Notes under the pieces: generated by a model | Database searches by the model: none | Told to the model about the DNA's origin: nothing | Seen by the model: only the letters and a program-made list of their open reading frames with translations | In this document: piece after piece, positions 25,515 to 35,494 of the stretch | Layout: each line of letters begins with the position of its first letter | How positions within the stretch are numbered: position 1 is the first letter of the stretch | From: Nodosilinea sp. WJT8-NPBG4 | GTDB taxonomy: Bacteria; Cyanobacteriota; Cyanobacteriia; Phormidesmidales; Phormidesmidaceae | NCBI GenBank assembly: GCA_019359285.1 | Contig: JAHHHQ010000044.1 | Location: 62,001 to 126,000 of the forward strand | Direction of reading: 5' to 3' | Length of the DNA stretch: 64,000 nucleotides | Translations under genes and position numbers: made by a program

Positions 25515-27935
25515 GTGCAAATTCCGTTAGATTACTACCGAATTCTGGGATTGCCCATTCAGGCGACCGCTGACCAGCTGAAACAGGCCCACCGCGATCG
25601 CGGCTTGCAGCTGCCCCGGCGCGAATTCTCCACCGCCGCCATTGAGGCCCGCAAGCAGCTCATCGACGAAGCCTACATAGTTTTGTCTGACCGCGATCGC
25701 CGCCGCAACTACGACAGCAAGTTTCTCGCCAGCGCCTACACCGTCGATATGGCCCCGGAGCCCCTGCCCGAGGGTATGCCGGGTCTAGAGGTGAGTGCCG
25801 ATGTGGGAGAAGCAGCGCTCAGGTCGCTCGCCACCGAACCTGGCGGCAGCGAATCCCAAAGTTCCAAAATTGAGATCGAGAGCGATCAGCTCGTTGGAGC
25901 CCTACTGCTGTTGCTAGAGCTAGGGGAATACGAGCAGGTGCTTCAGCTGGGTCAGCCCCAGCTGGTCAACCCTTACGCCAGCGGCGGTTTGGCCAGCCCC
26001 GAGCCCGCCCAGGACGACGTGGTGCTCACCCTGGCCCTAGCCTGTCTCGAGCTAGGCCGCGAGCAGTGGCAGCAGCGTCAGTACGAAATTGCCGCCGAGT
26101 CGCTACAGACGGGCCATGAGCTGCTGGCCCGAGGCAACCACTTTCCCGCCATTCGGGCTGAGATTCAGTCCGAGCTGTACAAGCTGCGCCCCTACCGGGT
26201 GCTGGAGCTGCTGGCCCGCCCCCTCGACCAGACCCGCGAGCGCCGTCAGGGGCTCAAGCTGCTCAAAACTATGCTCGAAGATCGGGGGGGCATTGAGGGT
26301 ACCGAGGACGACCTCTCGGGCCTAGCGATCGACGATTTTTTGCGCTTTATTCAGCAGCTGCGCGACTATCTCACCGCCAGTGAGCAGCAGGAGTTGTTTG
26401 AGCACGAGGCCCGCCGACCGTCGCCCGTGGCCACCTACCTAACAGTCTATGCCCTGCTGGCTCGAGGTTTTGCCCGCCATCAGCCCGCTCTAGTGCGCCG
26501 CGCCAAGCAGCTGCTGCTGCGCCTGGGGGCTCAGCAAGACGTCCACCTAGAGCAGGCGGTGTGCGCCCTACTGCTGGGCCAGACCGAAGAGGCCAACCGC
26601 GCCCTGGAGATGAGCCAGGAGTATGAGCCCCTGGCCTACATCCGTGAGCACTCGCGCCAGTCGCCCGACCTGCTGCCGGGGCTGTGCCTCTACGCCGAGC
26701 GCTGGCTTAAGGATGAGCTGTTCCCGCACTTTCGCGACTTCAAAGATCAGAAGGCCACCCTCAAGGATTACTTTGCCGATGTCCAGGTGCAGGCCTACCT
26801 AGAGACTATGCCTACGGGTTCGGGTGCAGAGCTGCGATCGGAACCGCGCCAGTCAGCACCTTCCCAGGGGGTGTTTGAGCAGACCTCCCTGAACACCGCC
26901 GCTGGGGCCAGCCAATCTCCAACAACTCAGTTTCCAACAATTGAGGGGTCGTTGCCCATTGGGGCACCCACCATGCCCAACCCCACCGCCACCGCCCGTC
27001 GCCGTCCGCCTGATCCGACTCAAAGCAGCAACGGCAACGGTGCTTATCCTAAACCGGCTGCCCGCAATGGCAATGGTCGCCCCAGTCAGCCCGAGCCCCG
27101 GCTCAGATTGGCAGAGGAAAGCACCCCTGACCCCGAGTTTCAAAGCGGCTATGCCGACGATGACGATCTCTCGGTAGCCGAGCGGGTCGCCCAGCTCTCA
27201 CCCGAAGGCAAGATGACCACACCGGGAAGCGAAGCACCGACTAAGCCGATATCTAAGCGACGACCCACGCCAGAACCAACCGCCCTAGATGCGGAGCAGA
27301 CTCTGCCGCCCGCCGTTTCCCCTGGGCGGCGCAGTCGCGGGGCGCCTCACTGGGGTCGGTTGGCCTTGGTTGCGGCGGCGGCTGTTTTGGGGGTCGGAAT
27401 TTTGGGCTTTGGCACCATGCGGGCATTGGGTTGGGTTACTGGCATCTTTAGCGGCCCTAGAATTGCGGGCAAACCCCTAGCTATTAGCGTCGACCAACCC
27501 GCCTTTGAAATTCCAGAGGCACCGCCAGCCCCTAGTGAGATTGGCGTCAACGATATGGCCGGTCGGGTGATCAACGAATGGCTAGAGATCAAGCGTGGGG
27601 CACTGGGAGAAAGCTACCAGGGCGATCGCATTGACGATATTCTGCTCGAGCCGGTGCTCACCCAGTGGACTCGCCGGGCCGATGCTGCCGCTGCCGAAAG
27701 CTGGTATTGGGAATACGAGCACAAGGTGGCGATTGAATCGGTCACCCCCGATGACCCGACCGCTGACAATTTGCAGGCAATCGCCGTAGTTTCTGAACAG
27801 GCAAAGCTGTTTGAGTTTGGCGTCGAAAATGCTGACGCCGCCTACAACGACACCCTAAGAATGCAGTACGACCTGGTGCGCCAGAACGGCAAGTGGTACA
27901 TAAAGGGCATGAATAAGTTAGCCGATGTGAATTAG
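25515..27935 (+). CDS. zipN: Cell division protein ZipN/Ftn2 (ARC6 homologue)
   Basis: An 806-residue membrane protein starting at GTG. Residues 5-70 form a DnaJ-like domain (DYYRILGLPIQATADQLKQAHRD, DEAYIVLSDRDRRRNYDSKF) without the HPD motif. A helical middle region follows, then a Ser/Pro/Asn-rich linker (about 430-600), one membrane helix (LALVAAAAVLGVGILGFG) and a C-terminal IMS domain (GRVINEWLEIKRGALG through KWYIKGMNKL). It tethers FtsZ to the membrane and recruits divisome proteins in cyanobacteria; the plant homologue is ARC6. Monocistronic in appearance. Confidence 0.94.
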   Translation: MQIPLDYYRILGLPIQATADQLKQAHRDRGLQLPRREFSTAAIEARKQLIDEAYIVLSDRDRRRNYDSKFLASAYTVDMAPEPLPEGMPGLEVSADVGEAALRSLATEPGGSESQSSKIEIESDQLVGALLLLLELGEYEQVLQLGQPQLVNPYASGGLASPEPAQDDVVLTLALACLELGREQWQQRQYEIAAESLQTGHELLARGNHFPAIRAEIQSELYKLRPYRVLELLARPLDQTRERRQGLKLLKTMLEDRGGIEGTEDDLSGLAIDDFLRFIQQLRDYLTASEQQELFEHEARRPSPVATYLTVYALLARGFARHQPALVRRAKQLLLRLGAQQDVHLEQAVCALLLGQTEEANRALEMSQEYEPLAYIREHSRQSPDLLPGLCLYAERWLKDELFPHFRDFKDQKATLKDYFADVQVQAYLETMPTGSGAELRSEPRQSAPSQGVFEQTSLNTAAGASQSPTTQFPTIEGSLPIGAPTMPNPTATARRRPPDPTQSSNGNGAYPKPAARNGNGRPSQPEPRLRLAEESTPDPEFQSGYADDDDLSVAERVAQLSPEGKMTTPGSEAPTKPISKRRPTPEPTALDAEQTLPPAVSPGRRSRGAPHWGRLALVAAAAVLGVGILGFGTMRALGWVTGIFSGPRIAGKPLAISVDQPAFEIPEAPPAPSEIGVNDMAGRVINEWLEIKRGALGESYQGDRIDDILLEPVLTQWTRRADAAAAESWYWEYEHKVAIESVTPDDPTADNLQAIAVVSEQAKLFEFGVENADAAYNDTLRMQYDLVRQNGKWYIKGMNKLADVN

Positions 27936-28098
27936 TAGGTAATGACTGGGCTTTCTGTCAGAGGCTGGTTGTTGCCCTGACCGCCCCATGAGTTACCATA
28001 AACGCCCCCTTCAAAGGCTGTGGTTCGGCAATTTCTCCGGACGGGCAGAGCCTAACTGTGTTTTGATAGAATGCTGTTCGTATTAACTCCAGAGCTGA

Positions 28099-28704
28099 AT
28101 GCCAGTAGATAGCCCGCCCGCTCCCCAGCCGCCCCTAGTGATCGACACCCTTGCCAACCCAGGGTTGCCCAGCGACGAATGTCCTCGTCGGGCACGCATT
28201 CAGCTTGACCTGCTATTGCTGGCCATTGAGGCCCTCGATCTGGGGGGCAGCGAAGCCATGTTAGGCACCGCTCGCGACCTTGGCCTGGAGGGCTTGGTCA
28301 AAGGCCGGGTGCACCTGTGGTTGCTGCGGGGCACCAATCCCATGCGCCGCTACAGCCAGCGGCAGCCTTTAAATATTGAAGAAGCCAAAGCCCTGGTGAT
28401 TATTATTTGCACGCTGGCGCGGCGGTTGACGGTGGTAGTGCGCCAGCTGCTGGTGGGCTATCAGCAACTGGCCGACAAACAGCTCTCCCCTGAGCACCAC
28501 TTTCGCTTGGCCGACTATCTGAGCCGCTTTCGCAGCCACTTTCGCGCCCGCATGAACCCGCGCCGGGCCGGGGTAATTGCCTATAGCAGCGACGAAAAGC
28601 TCGACGAGCTGGCCCTTGAGCTTTTGCAAGAACTGCTACTGTGCGCTGGGGTGCTCGGTCCCCAACGCCTTTGGAATAGCCTGTTTGACGGAGAAGTATC
28701 ATGA
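28099..28704 (+). CDS. DUF3038 domain protein
   Basis: A 201-residue, mostly helical, soluble protein (CPRRARIQLDLLLLAIEALDLGGSEAM, NPMRRYSQRQPLNIEEAKALVIIIC). This matches the cyanobacterial DUF3038 family of unknown function. Its stop overlaps the start of the DUF4335 gene in an ATGA arrangement, implying translational coupling and probably a joint role. Confidence 0.88.
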   Translation: MPVDSPPAPQPPLVIDTLANPGLPSDECPRRARIQLDLLLLAIEALDLGGSEAMLGTARDLGLEGLVKGRVHLWLLRGTNPMRRYSQRQPLNIEEAKALVIIICTLARRLTVVVRQLLVGYQQLADKQLSPEHHFRLADYLSRFRSHFRARMNPRRAGVIAYSSDEKLDELALELLQELLLCAGVLGPQRLWNSLFDGEVS

Positions 28705-30134
28705 CCGTTCAACGGCAATACACCTTACCCCACTGCAACTTGGTTTTAGAGGGGCTCAGCGCTGACGCCAACGACCCCCTGTCGCCCCTGGCGGTGTTGA
28801 TGAATGCCGAGTGCCACCTGCCCGGCGCCACCGATGCCACCCTATCCGGGGGGCGCGAATTTTTAGATAGTTTAGTGGCCGCTGTGAGCCGCTACGGGCA
28901 GCAGTTGCTCAGCGGCGTGCCCTACCCCAGGGCGACGGGGTCAGCGCCACCCATGGTAGAGATCAAACCAGGGGATCTCCCCTACCACCACCACCTGATT
29001 GTGCAGCAGCAGCCTCTGGGCGATCGCGTTAACGACGTCAACGCGCTGCCGCCGCTGGATATCCAGCTCACCACAGTGCAGTTCTACGACTTGATGGAAG
29101 CGGTCGACCAGCTACTGGCTGACACTCAAACGCTGCCCGATATGAAGGCCCAGTTTCAAGCGGTGTCGCGACGACTGGTGCGGCCCACCGAGCCCATGAC
29201 GAAGCGGGCTACCCCCGCCGCTCTGGGAGCAGCAGCCCTGGCTGCCGCCGGACTGGCCCTATTCTTTGTGCCGCCGCCCGAGTTTGAGCCCACTCGTCCA
29301 GAGTCTGAGGCCTCGGCCCCGGCAGCAGCCAGCGCGGTGCCTGGAGAACCACCCAGAACCGACGGTGAAACTAGCGAAGCGGTGGCTGCTGATGGCGATA
29401 GTCTAGACCGTCTAGAGAGTGCCCCAGCAATTACCGACGCAGCCACCATTGCCCTGTTGCAGTCTGACGTGACCCAGCGGTTGCAGGAGGCCTGGGCCGA
29501 TGTGCCACGACCCAGCGGCGACCTGGCCTATCGGATGGCGGTTTCTGAAGACGGCGATATTTTGGGGTATCAATACGAGAACGACCTGGCTCTAGAAGAG
29601 GTCGACAACACCCCACTGCCCCAGCTCACCTTTGTGCCGGTGGCAGGCGCAGAGCCAGTGCGGGAGCGCGTGGCTCAGTTTGTGGCGACCTTTACCCCTG
29701 ACGGGGAAGTGCGATTAGAGCCGACAGAGACCCCAGCGGAGACGGAGGAGCCTGAGACCAATGCGTCTGAGACCGATACGTCTAAGGCGGGTACGTCTGA
29801 GGCCGATGCGGCTGAACTGCCGACTCTAGAGGATAAGGTGACCGATAGCGATCGCATTCGCGAACTCAACAGCGACCTTTACGACAGCATTTTGGCTGAG
29901 CTAGAGCCCCTGTCGGCCAATGAGGATCTGCGGTTTCGGGTGCGCCTGACCGAGACGGGCGAGGTGGTGGGCTATGAGCCCGTCAACGCTGCCGCTGGCC
30001 TGTTGGTGAATGAAACCCCCCTGCCCAATTTGGTTACCACGGCTGACAGCACCGCCAACCAGGCTGACTTTCAGGTGGTGTTCACCGAAAGCGGCGTGCT
30101 AGAGGTCAACCCCTGGGATGGCTGGCCCCAATAG
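28701..30134 (+). CDS. DUF4335 domain protein
   Basis: A 477-residue protein. The N-terminal about 150 residues (QRQYTLPHCNLVLEGL, LSGGREFLDSLVAAVSRYGQQLLSG) match DUF4335. One membrane helix (AALGAAALAAAGLALFFVPP, about 175-195) is followed by an acidic Thr/Glu-rich linker. Two similar segments with GDILGYQYENDLALEEVDNTPLPQLTF and GEVVGYEPVNAAAGLLVNETPLPNL suggest an internal duplication. Function unknown; likely membrane-anchored with its duplicated part on the other side. Coupled to the DUF3038 gene, followed 64 bp later by an OmpA-like gene. Confidence 0.88.
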   Translation: MTVQRQYTLPHCNLVLEGLSADANDPLSPLAVLMNAECHLPGATDATLSGGREFLDSLVAAVSRYGQQLLSGVPYPRATGSAPPMVEIKPGDLPYHHHLIVQQQPLGDRVNDVNALPPLDIQLTTVQFYDLMEAVDQLLADTQTLPDMKAQFQAVSRRLVRPTEPMTKRATPAALGAAALAAAGLALFFVPPPEFEPTRPESEASAPAAASAVPGEPPRTDGETSEAVAADGDSLDRLESAPAITDAATIALLQSDVTQRLQEAWADVPRPSGDLAYRMAVSEDGDILGYQYENDLALEEVDNTPLPQLTFVPVAGAEPVRERVAQFVATFTPDGEVRLEPTETPAETEEPETNASETDTSKAGTSEADAAELPTLEDKVTDSDRIRELNSDLYDSILAELEPLSANEDLRFRVRLTETGEVVGYEPVNAAAGLLVNETPLPNLVTTADSTANQADFQVVFTESGVLEVNPWDGWPQ

Positions 30135-30198
30135 CTCCTCTCCTAACGCTGCCGATGCCCTTATAATGCTGGCCCAATGTTTCTAGCCCGATCGCGTC

Positions 30199-31251
30199 AT
30201 GGCTGATTCCCCCGATCTGCCACCGTTGCCCTCAGACCCTGCTCCAGCGGCTCCCCGCTCGGCCCCACCGCCTGTCCCTCGGTCTCGACCTTGGGCCGGG
30301 CTGCATGCGCTGTGGACCCTGGTGGTGCGCCTGATTATTCTGGGTGCCGGGGTGAGCGTAGGCTGGCTAGTTGGCATGCTAGTGGCCCAGGCGATACCCT
30401 CCCGCAATCCTGACCCACCGCTAACGGAGGTGGCCCTGCGCCAGAGCAGCCAGACCGGGCGCAAGCTGCGGCAGCTGCCCGGCTGGTGGCAGGGCGATGG
30501 CCCAGTTGACGGGGTTGTCGATGAGGTGGCTCCAGCAATGGACTCTTCCCCGTCAGCACCCTCTAGCGTTGCGGCTGCACCGCAGGCTGCACCGCCTATA
30601 CCTGAGGATAAGCGCGATCGCATTCGAACCGACCTCACCGCCCTGCGCCAAGATCTAACTGGCCTCAATACTCGCCTAAGCGAGCTAGAAACTAGCCTAG
30701 GTGCCGCACCTACCGGCACGATTGAAGAGCGGCTCCAGCGCCTCGATCAGCAGCTCGGTGCTGAAAACGTTCCCAATAGGGCACCTCAAGCTTCTGCAAC
30801 AGAGACTCCAGCGGCTAAGCCAACGCCTGAAGCTGGGACAGATGAGACAGCCCCAGCGGCTCGGATCCCTTACCAAGAGCCTCGCTTTCCACTGGTGCGC
30901 GATCGCGTCGTTTTGCCCAGCGCCCTGCTCTTTGAGCCGGGTAGCAGCATCCTCACTCCCCCTGGCCAGCAACTGCTCGACAGCATTGCCGTCGACCTGA
31001 GCCGCTACGGTGCCGCGACCCTGCTGGTGGGCAGCCATACCGACGGGGCGTCATCCCCTGACCTAGCCAGTCAGCTCACCCTGCAACAGGCCGTGGCGGT
31101 GCAGCAATACCTGAACCCTCAGCTAGAGGGCGGCGGCATTCGCTGGGTGCCGGTAGGCTATGGTCAAACTCGGCCCACGGCTGTAGGCACCACCCCCGCC
31201 GACCAGCAGCGCAACCAGCGAGTTGAAATTGGCATCGTGCCAGGTACATAA
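30199..31251 (+). CDS. OmpA/MotB-like domain protein, inner-membrane anchored
   Basis: A 350-residue protein: Pro-rich N-terminus, one membrane helix (LVVRLIILGAGVSVGWLVGMLVAQ, about 37-62), a short coiled coil (IRTDLTALRQDLTGLNTRLSELETSLG, about 138-165), a linker, and a C-terminal OmpA-type peptidoglycan-binding domain (LFEPGSSILTPPGQQLLDSI, GSHTDG, VPVGYGQTRP, NQRVEI). The layout resembles MotB-type anchors. It follows the DUF3038/DUF4335 pair and overlaps nothing; fmt starts three bases after its stop, so these four genes look like one operon. Confidence 0.87.
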   Translation: MADSPDLPPLPSDPAPAAPRSAPPPVPRSRPWAGLHALWTLVVRLIILGAGVSVGWLVGMLVAQAIPSRNPDPPLTEVALRQSSQTGRKLRQLPGWWQGDGPVDGVVDEVAPAMDSSPSAPSSVAAAPQAAPPIPEDKRDRIRTDLTALRQDLTGLNTRLSELETSLGAAPTGTIEERLQRLDQQLGAENVPNRAPQASATETPAAKPTPEAGTDETAPAARIPYQEPRFPLVRDRVVLPSALLFEPGSSILTPPGQQLLDSIAVDLSRYGAATLLVGSHTDGASSPDLASQLTLQQAVAVQQYLNPQLEGGGIRWVPVGYGQTRPTAVGTTPADQQRNQRVEIGIVPGT

Positions 31252-31254
31252 CCA

Positions 31255-32259
31255 ATGCGACTTGTATTTTTTGGAACCCCTCACTTTGCTGTGCCCAGCC
31301 TCCAGCGGCTGCTGGCCGAGCCAGGGTTTGAGGTGGCCGCCGTCGTCACTCAGCCCGATCGCCGCCGGGGCAGGGGTAGCCAGGTGGATGCTTCGCCTGT
31401 CAAACAGATTGCCCTGGAGGCCAACTGTCCAGTTCTGCAACCCACGCGCATCAAAAAAGATCAGCCTACCCTGACCGCCCTAGAGGCCATCCAAGCCGAC
31501 GCCTTTGTGGTGGTGGCCTACGGTCAGCTGCTCTCTCAACGCATTCTGGATATGCCTCGGCTGGGCTGCATCAATGGCCACGGCTCGCTACTACCCGCCT
31601 ACCGGGGAGCCGCCCCGATTCAGTGGTGCATCGTCAATGGTGACACCGTCACCGGCATGACCACCATGCTGATGAACCTGGGCATGGATACCGGCGACAT
31701 GCTGCTCAAGTCATCCCTGCCCATTGGCCTGCTTGATACTGCTGGGGAGGTAGCGACAGCCCTAGCTCAACAGTGCGCCGGCTTGCTAGTAGAAACCCTG
31801 CACGGCCTGGCGGATGGCAATCTCAGCCCGCTGCCCCAGGATGAGGCTCTGGCCACCTACGCGCCCCTGATTCAGAAAGACGATTTTGAGCTGGACTGGG
31901 GCAAGACGGCGATCGCAATCCACAACCAGGTACGCGGCTTCTACCCCAACTGCGTCACGACCTTTCGCGGGCAGCCGTTGAAAGTGATATCTACGGTTCC
32001 CTTGGGAGAACCCTACTGGGCAGAACTGCCCTCAGAACTGGTGGCCATGCGAGAGGCGGTGGATGGCATGATGGCTGAAACCGTTTCCCCAACTCCTCCT
32101 GGAACCCTGGCGGGCTTGCTTAAGGGCCAAGGCCCTGTCGTTCAAACCGGCGACGGGCTGCTGCTGCTGCGCCAGGTTAAACCCAGCGGCAAACAGGCCC
32201 AAGCGGGGGGCGATTTCGTCAACGGCAGCCGCCTACAAACTGGCGAATCCCTCAGTTAG
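31255..32259 (+). CDS. fmt: Methionyl-tRNA formyltransferase
   Basis: Formylates initiator Met-tRNA using 10-formyl-tetrahydrofolate. A 334-residue protein with the N-terminal [16 protein letters not shown], the catalytic region [19 protein letters not shown] and MDTGDML, then the C-terminal OB-fold tRNA-binding domain. The usual form of the catalytic motif, INxHxSLLP, is kept. Start at ATG three bases after the OmpA-like gene. Confidence 0.97.
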   Translation: MRLVFFGTPHFAVPSLQRLLAEPGFEVAAVVTQPDRRRGRGSQVDASPVKQIALEANCPVLQPTRIKKDQPTLTALEAIQADAFVVVAYGQLLSQRILDMPRLGCINGHGSLLPAYRGAAPIQWCIVNGDTVTGMTTMLMNLGMDTGDMLLKSSLPIGLLDTAGEVATALAQQCAGLLVETLHGLADGNLSPLPQDEALATYAPLIQKDDFELDWGKTAIAIHNQVRGFYPNCVTTFRGQPLKVISTVPLGEPYWAELPSELVAMREAVDGMMAETVSPTPPGTLAGLLKGQGPVVQTGDGLLLLRQVKPSGKQAQAGGDFVNGSRLQTGESLS

Positions 32260-32327
32260 GCAAATGCCTCACACGCTATTAGTCAGCTAGATCTATTTGG
32301 CCATCCTTTCCGCAGAGATAACGACCG

Positions 32328-33164
32328 ATGGAAACAGAGCCTTCAGCATCGGCGGCGGTCCATGGCCCCGTACCGGAATATCTGCAAGCCCGCCGAGAAA
32401 TCGTGTTTTTGGTGCTCGGGGGGCTATTTCTTGGCACCCTGGGGATGCTCAACATTCTGGGCATTAGCCGGTTTATCAATATATTTACCTGGGGCGATTT
32501 TGCCGTCACTGTAGCGGTAGGGGTGCTGCCCTACCCCCTGACATTTCTCTGCACCGACCTGATCTCAGAACTCTATGGCAAAGAGCGGGCCAATCAAGTG
32601 GTCTGGGTGGGGCTGCTGCTCAATCTGTGGGTACTGTTTGTTGTTTGGCTGGGGGGCGTGCTGCCAGGGTTTGAGGCCACCGACCCAGTCACCGGCGAGC
32701 TAATGCGCGATGCCGCCGGGCGACTGCCAGTCTTCTTTGAAATTCGCAACCTCACCTTTGGGGCGGTGACGGCCTCTATGCTGGCCTACCTGATGGCCCA
32801 GTTTGTCGATGTCTATCTGTTTCACTTCTGGAAAGAGCTGACCAACGGTAAGCACCTGTGGCTGCGCAACAACGGCTCTACTCTGATCAGTCAGCTAGTC
32901 GATACCATCGCCGTCGTGCTGATTACTCACTTTCTCGCCGGAGCGCTGCCTATTGATGCAGGCCAAGAGCTGTGGCCACAGCTCATTCGCTTTATGGGCT
33001 ACGGCTACTTGTTTAAGCTAGTAGCCGCCTTGCTCGACACTGGGCCGTTTTACCTAGGCGTATTTTGGCTATCAAACTATTTGGGCTTAGAATCTCCCAT
33101 TACCCAAATCAAAGCACCTTTGCCTGAGCAACCCAGGGCAAAACTGACCGATGGTTCCCGATGA
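32328..33164 (+). CDS. Queuosine precursor transporter (YhhQ/QPTR family)
   Basis: A 278-residue integral membrane protein with about six helices and the family patterns FPLTFLCTDLISELYGKERANQVVW (here with Y-P-L-T-F) and FWLSNYL. YhhQ-type proteins import queuine or preQ precursors for tRNA modification. An extended loop after the second helix contains GFEATDPVTGELMRDAAGR. No queuosine genes or preQ1 riboswitch are visible nearby, so substrate assignment rests on family alone. Confidence 0.88.
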   Translation: METEPSASAAVHGPVPEYLQARREIVFLVLGGLFLGTLGMLNILGISRFINIFTWGDFAVTVAVGVLPYPLTFLCTDLISELYGKERANQVVWVGLLLNLWVLFVVWLGGVLPGFEATDPVTGELMRDAAGRLPVFFEIRNLTFGAVTASMLAYLMAQFVDVYLFHFWKELTNGKHLWLRNNGSTLISQLVDTIAVVLITHFLAGALPIDAGQELWPQLIRFMGYGYLFKLVAALLDTGPFYLGVFWLSNYLGLESPITQIKAPLPEQPRAKLTDGSR

Positions 33165-33246
33165 TTTCTCTCCAAGATTGCATTTCTACAAAAAATCTTC
33201 CTACAATCATTGCTGGTAGCTCCAGGCATAGTAGTTTGGTCTAAAA

Positions 33247-33678
33247 ATGAAGCTCAAAATCAGAAAAATTCATGATTTGGCCATTCTTCCGTCCTACGCT
33301 CATCAAGGAGATGCTGGGTTGGATCTCTGCTCAGTTGACGATGTAGACATTGCTGCTGGTGAGACAGCTCTTATCCATACTGGAATTGCGATCGCCCTAC
33401 CCCAAGGAACTGAAGCTCAAATCCGGCCTCGAAGTGGGTTAGCGCTTAAGCATTCGGTGACAGTACTCAATACCCCAGGTACCATTGACGAAGGGTATCG
33501 AGGCGAAATTGGCGTAATTTTGATCAACCACGGCAAGCATGCCTTTCAGGTCGTCAAGGGCATGAAAATCGCTCAAATGGTGATTAAGCCAGTCCTTCAA
33601 GTTGAAATTGAAGAAACTGATGAGCTATCTCAAACCGTAAGAGGCCCGCAAGGATTTGGCTCAACAGGAATGTCATGA
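33247..33678 (+). CDS. dut: dUTP diphosphatase
   Basis: Hydrolyses dUTP to dUMP and pyrophosphate, keeping uracil out of DNA. A 143-residue, full-length trimeric-type enzyme with [39 protein letters not shown] and the C-terminal arm [10 protein letters not shown]. Its third positions are clearly more A/T-rich than in the surrounding genes (for example the first 30 bases are mostly A/T), suggesting possible recent acquisition or relaxed codon use. Confidence 0.95.
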   Translation: MKLKIRKIHDLAILPSYAHQGDAGLDLCSVDDVDIAAGETALIHTGIAIALPQGTEAQIRPRSGLALKHSVTVLNTPGTIDEGYRGEIGVILINHGKHAFQVVKGMKIAQMVIKPVLQVEIEETDELSQTVRGPQGFGSTGMS

Positions 33679-33727
33679 GCCGATTGTTTTAGAAAACAAC
33701 AGCCGATCGCCAGGCCGCTCAACAGAA

Positions 33728-34921
33728 CTAACCCGGCTGCACAACCGGTAGGTCTGACACTTCGTTAATTTGCTCTAAGCTGCGGCTTTTAAACTCGGTT
33801 TGGGTCAAAAAGCGAAAGGTTTCCTGATACATGGGCTTCCAGTAGTCATTGCTCATGTTTTGGCTTACCTCCAGTGGGTCAACCATCGGATGGGGTACCA
33901 AGGCCTCGCTGGGGAAAGTGTATAGGTAGTGGTTGTCGTAGCGCTTGAACATTGAGGGCTGGCTGAGAGACTGCGCAAATTTTTGGTTGGTTCGTAGGTC
34001 AGCGGCGTCTTCGTTTTCGGTCAAAATCATCAGCGTTGGCTGGGGACGCAGAGCCGCGACGTTGTCTTTGTTTTGCACAAACGCGCCAAACCGATTGGCG
34101 GCCGTAAAACAGCCCAACGGAAACCGTAATTCATCCCAACCAAATTCTTTAACATCCAACGGGCCAGCTAGGTTGATGTAGCGCTCGCGGGTTTCTCCGC
34201 CGTACACCTCTAGCAGCGGCGCAAAGGCCACCACTTTAGCGACTCGCTGGGGATTTTTAGCCCCCAAGGCCACGGCCACGGCCCCACCAACGGACAGGCC
34301 TACTGTGTAGATGGGGCCAGGCAGCGCCTCTAGCTCGGCCAGGCGAGCCTGGGCATCGCTGAGGTAGGCCAAGTGAGACGACACAAAGTAGCGGTCAAAG
34401 TCAGGGTCGTTTTCGCGCTCGATCGCGGCAATAATATCCAGCAGGCGAGGTTCTAGCTTGCTGAGGCGAGCCATCAGCCCAACCATTTGTACGGGAGTCG
34501 GGGTGGTGGCACCCTCGCCAGAGGCCGCGAGGTTGGCAAGAAAATGTTGCAGCACCGAGTCGGCGCTGACTTTTTTCCGTAGGGGAATCAAAATTTCGGG
34601 TTTGAGGTCAACCTGGGGCCAGTTTTGGTCGGGATTGATATAGGCATGGCCCGCCAGCGTGGCCTGATACACATTGAAGCCATTGCGAAACAGATAGTCG
34701 GCCAGGCGCGACATCTGGTGGGGTTTGGCACTAAACCCATGGAACATCAAGACGGTGCCCTTGACTGGAGTGCCTGCCTCATGAAACAGGTAGTAGGGAA
34801 AAGCGCCATCTCGTCGGTCGGGACGGGCAGCAATCGTTTGTACGTAGGTGTCAATGCGCTGCCGCGTAGTCTGGAGCTGATCGTGAGTCAGTGTCGTGGA
34901 GCTGGTTTGCAGGGTGACCAT
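33728..34921 (-). CDS. Alpha/beta hydrolase
   Basis: A 397-residue cytosolic-looking hydrolase: oxyanion region VLMFHGFSAKPHQMSRLADYLF, nucleophile motif GLSVGG, and a late His in VPHPMVDP. An insertion of about 80 helical residues (LIPLRKKVSADSVLQHFLANLA and following) between strand beta-4 and the nucleophile may form a lid. The acid residue is probably in TENEDAADL. Substrate unknown; a lipase/esterase-like role is possible. Confidence 0.82.
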   Translation of the reverse strand: MVTLQTSSTTLTHDQLQTTRQRIDTYVQTIAARPDRRDGAFPYYLFHEAGTPVKGTVLMFHGFSAKPHQMSRLADYLFRNGFNVYQATLAGHAYINPDQNWPQVDLKPEILIPLRKKVSADSVLQHFLANLAASGEGATTPTPVQMVGLMARLSKLEPRLLDIIAAIERENDPDFDRYFVSSHLAYLSDAQARLAELEALPGPIYTVGLSVGGAVAVALGAKNPQRVAKVVAFAPLLEVYGGETRERYINLAGPLDVKEFGWDELRFPLGCFTAANRFGAFVQNKDNVAALRPQPTLMILTENEDAADLRTNQKFAQSLSQPSMFKRYDNHYLYTFPSEALVPHPMVDPLEVSQNMSNDYWKPMYQETFRFLTQTEFKSRSLEQINEVSDLPVVQPG

Positions 34922-34986
34922 GAGCCTAGGGGGTGAGGACTACATCGCAACTACCGACGGAAGACTAAGGCTGCCTCCCCCGGTTG

Positions 34987-35472
34987 CTACAGTGACACTA
35001 GCCCAAATTCCACCAGAGCGGGATAAAAATTGCGGTTTTCGTGGCTGGGGCGGCTGAGCTTGATCAGGGCGAAGCGTTGCAGGGGACGCAGCGATCGCCA
35101 CTGCCCCAGCCCAATTTCAGCCCCAACGGCCTGCGCCTGCACCTGCACATCTTCAGGGATGGCCTCCCCGTTGTGCCAGGGTGGGTGGGGGTCGATGGCA
35201 AAGGTAGAGGCGGGGGTGCCCTGCACGCGGTGTACTAACGACTGCACATAGGCGGTATAGGCCACGGTGGAGTCGCGATCGCTACACTGGAGCTGAGTAA
35301 GCCGATCGCGATCGGCCTCGCTAAACCGATGCCAGTGCTCTAGCTTGAGCTTGACGCCACAGGTGTCGAGCTTGAGGCGCACCTGCATAGGAATGCAGCG
35401 CAGCGACTCAACAAAGTCGGCCTCAAACTGAAAGAAATCGTTGGTTTCTAGGGATGTATTGGCCTGGGTCAT
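34987..35472 (-). CDS. narM: Nitrate reductase associated protein NarM
   Basis: A 161-residue protein matching the conserved Nitr_red_assoc family (FQFEADFVESLRCIPMQVRLKLDTCGVKLKL, WHRFSEADRDRL, FALIKLSRPSHENRNFYPALVEFGL). NarM was shown in Synechococcus to be required for nitrate reductase activity, apparently for enzyme maturation or function. narB and nitrate transport genes are not in the window. No NtcA box is obvious upstream. Confidence 0.82.
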   Translation of the reverse strand: MTQANTSLETNDFFQFEADFVESLRCIPMQVRLKLDTCGVKLKLEHWHRFSEADRDRLTQLQCSDRDSTVAYTAYVQSLVHRVQGTPASTFAIDPHPPWHNGEAIPEDVQVQAQAVGAEIGLGQWRSLRPLQRFALIKLSRPSHENRNFYPALVEFGLVSL

Positions 35473-35494
35473 AGCGTAGTTAAGGGCAACGGTC

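Noticed and set aside
28369..28702. Two overlapping minus-strand frames opposite the DUF3038 gene
   Set aside because: Shadows of the DUF3038 coding frame without ribosome binding sites.
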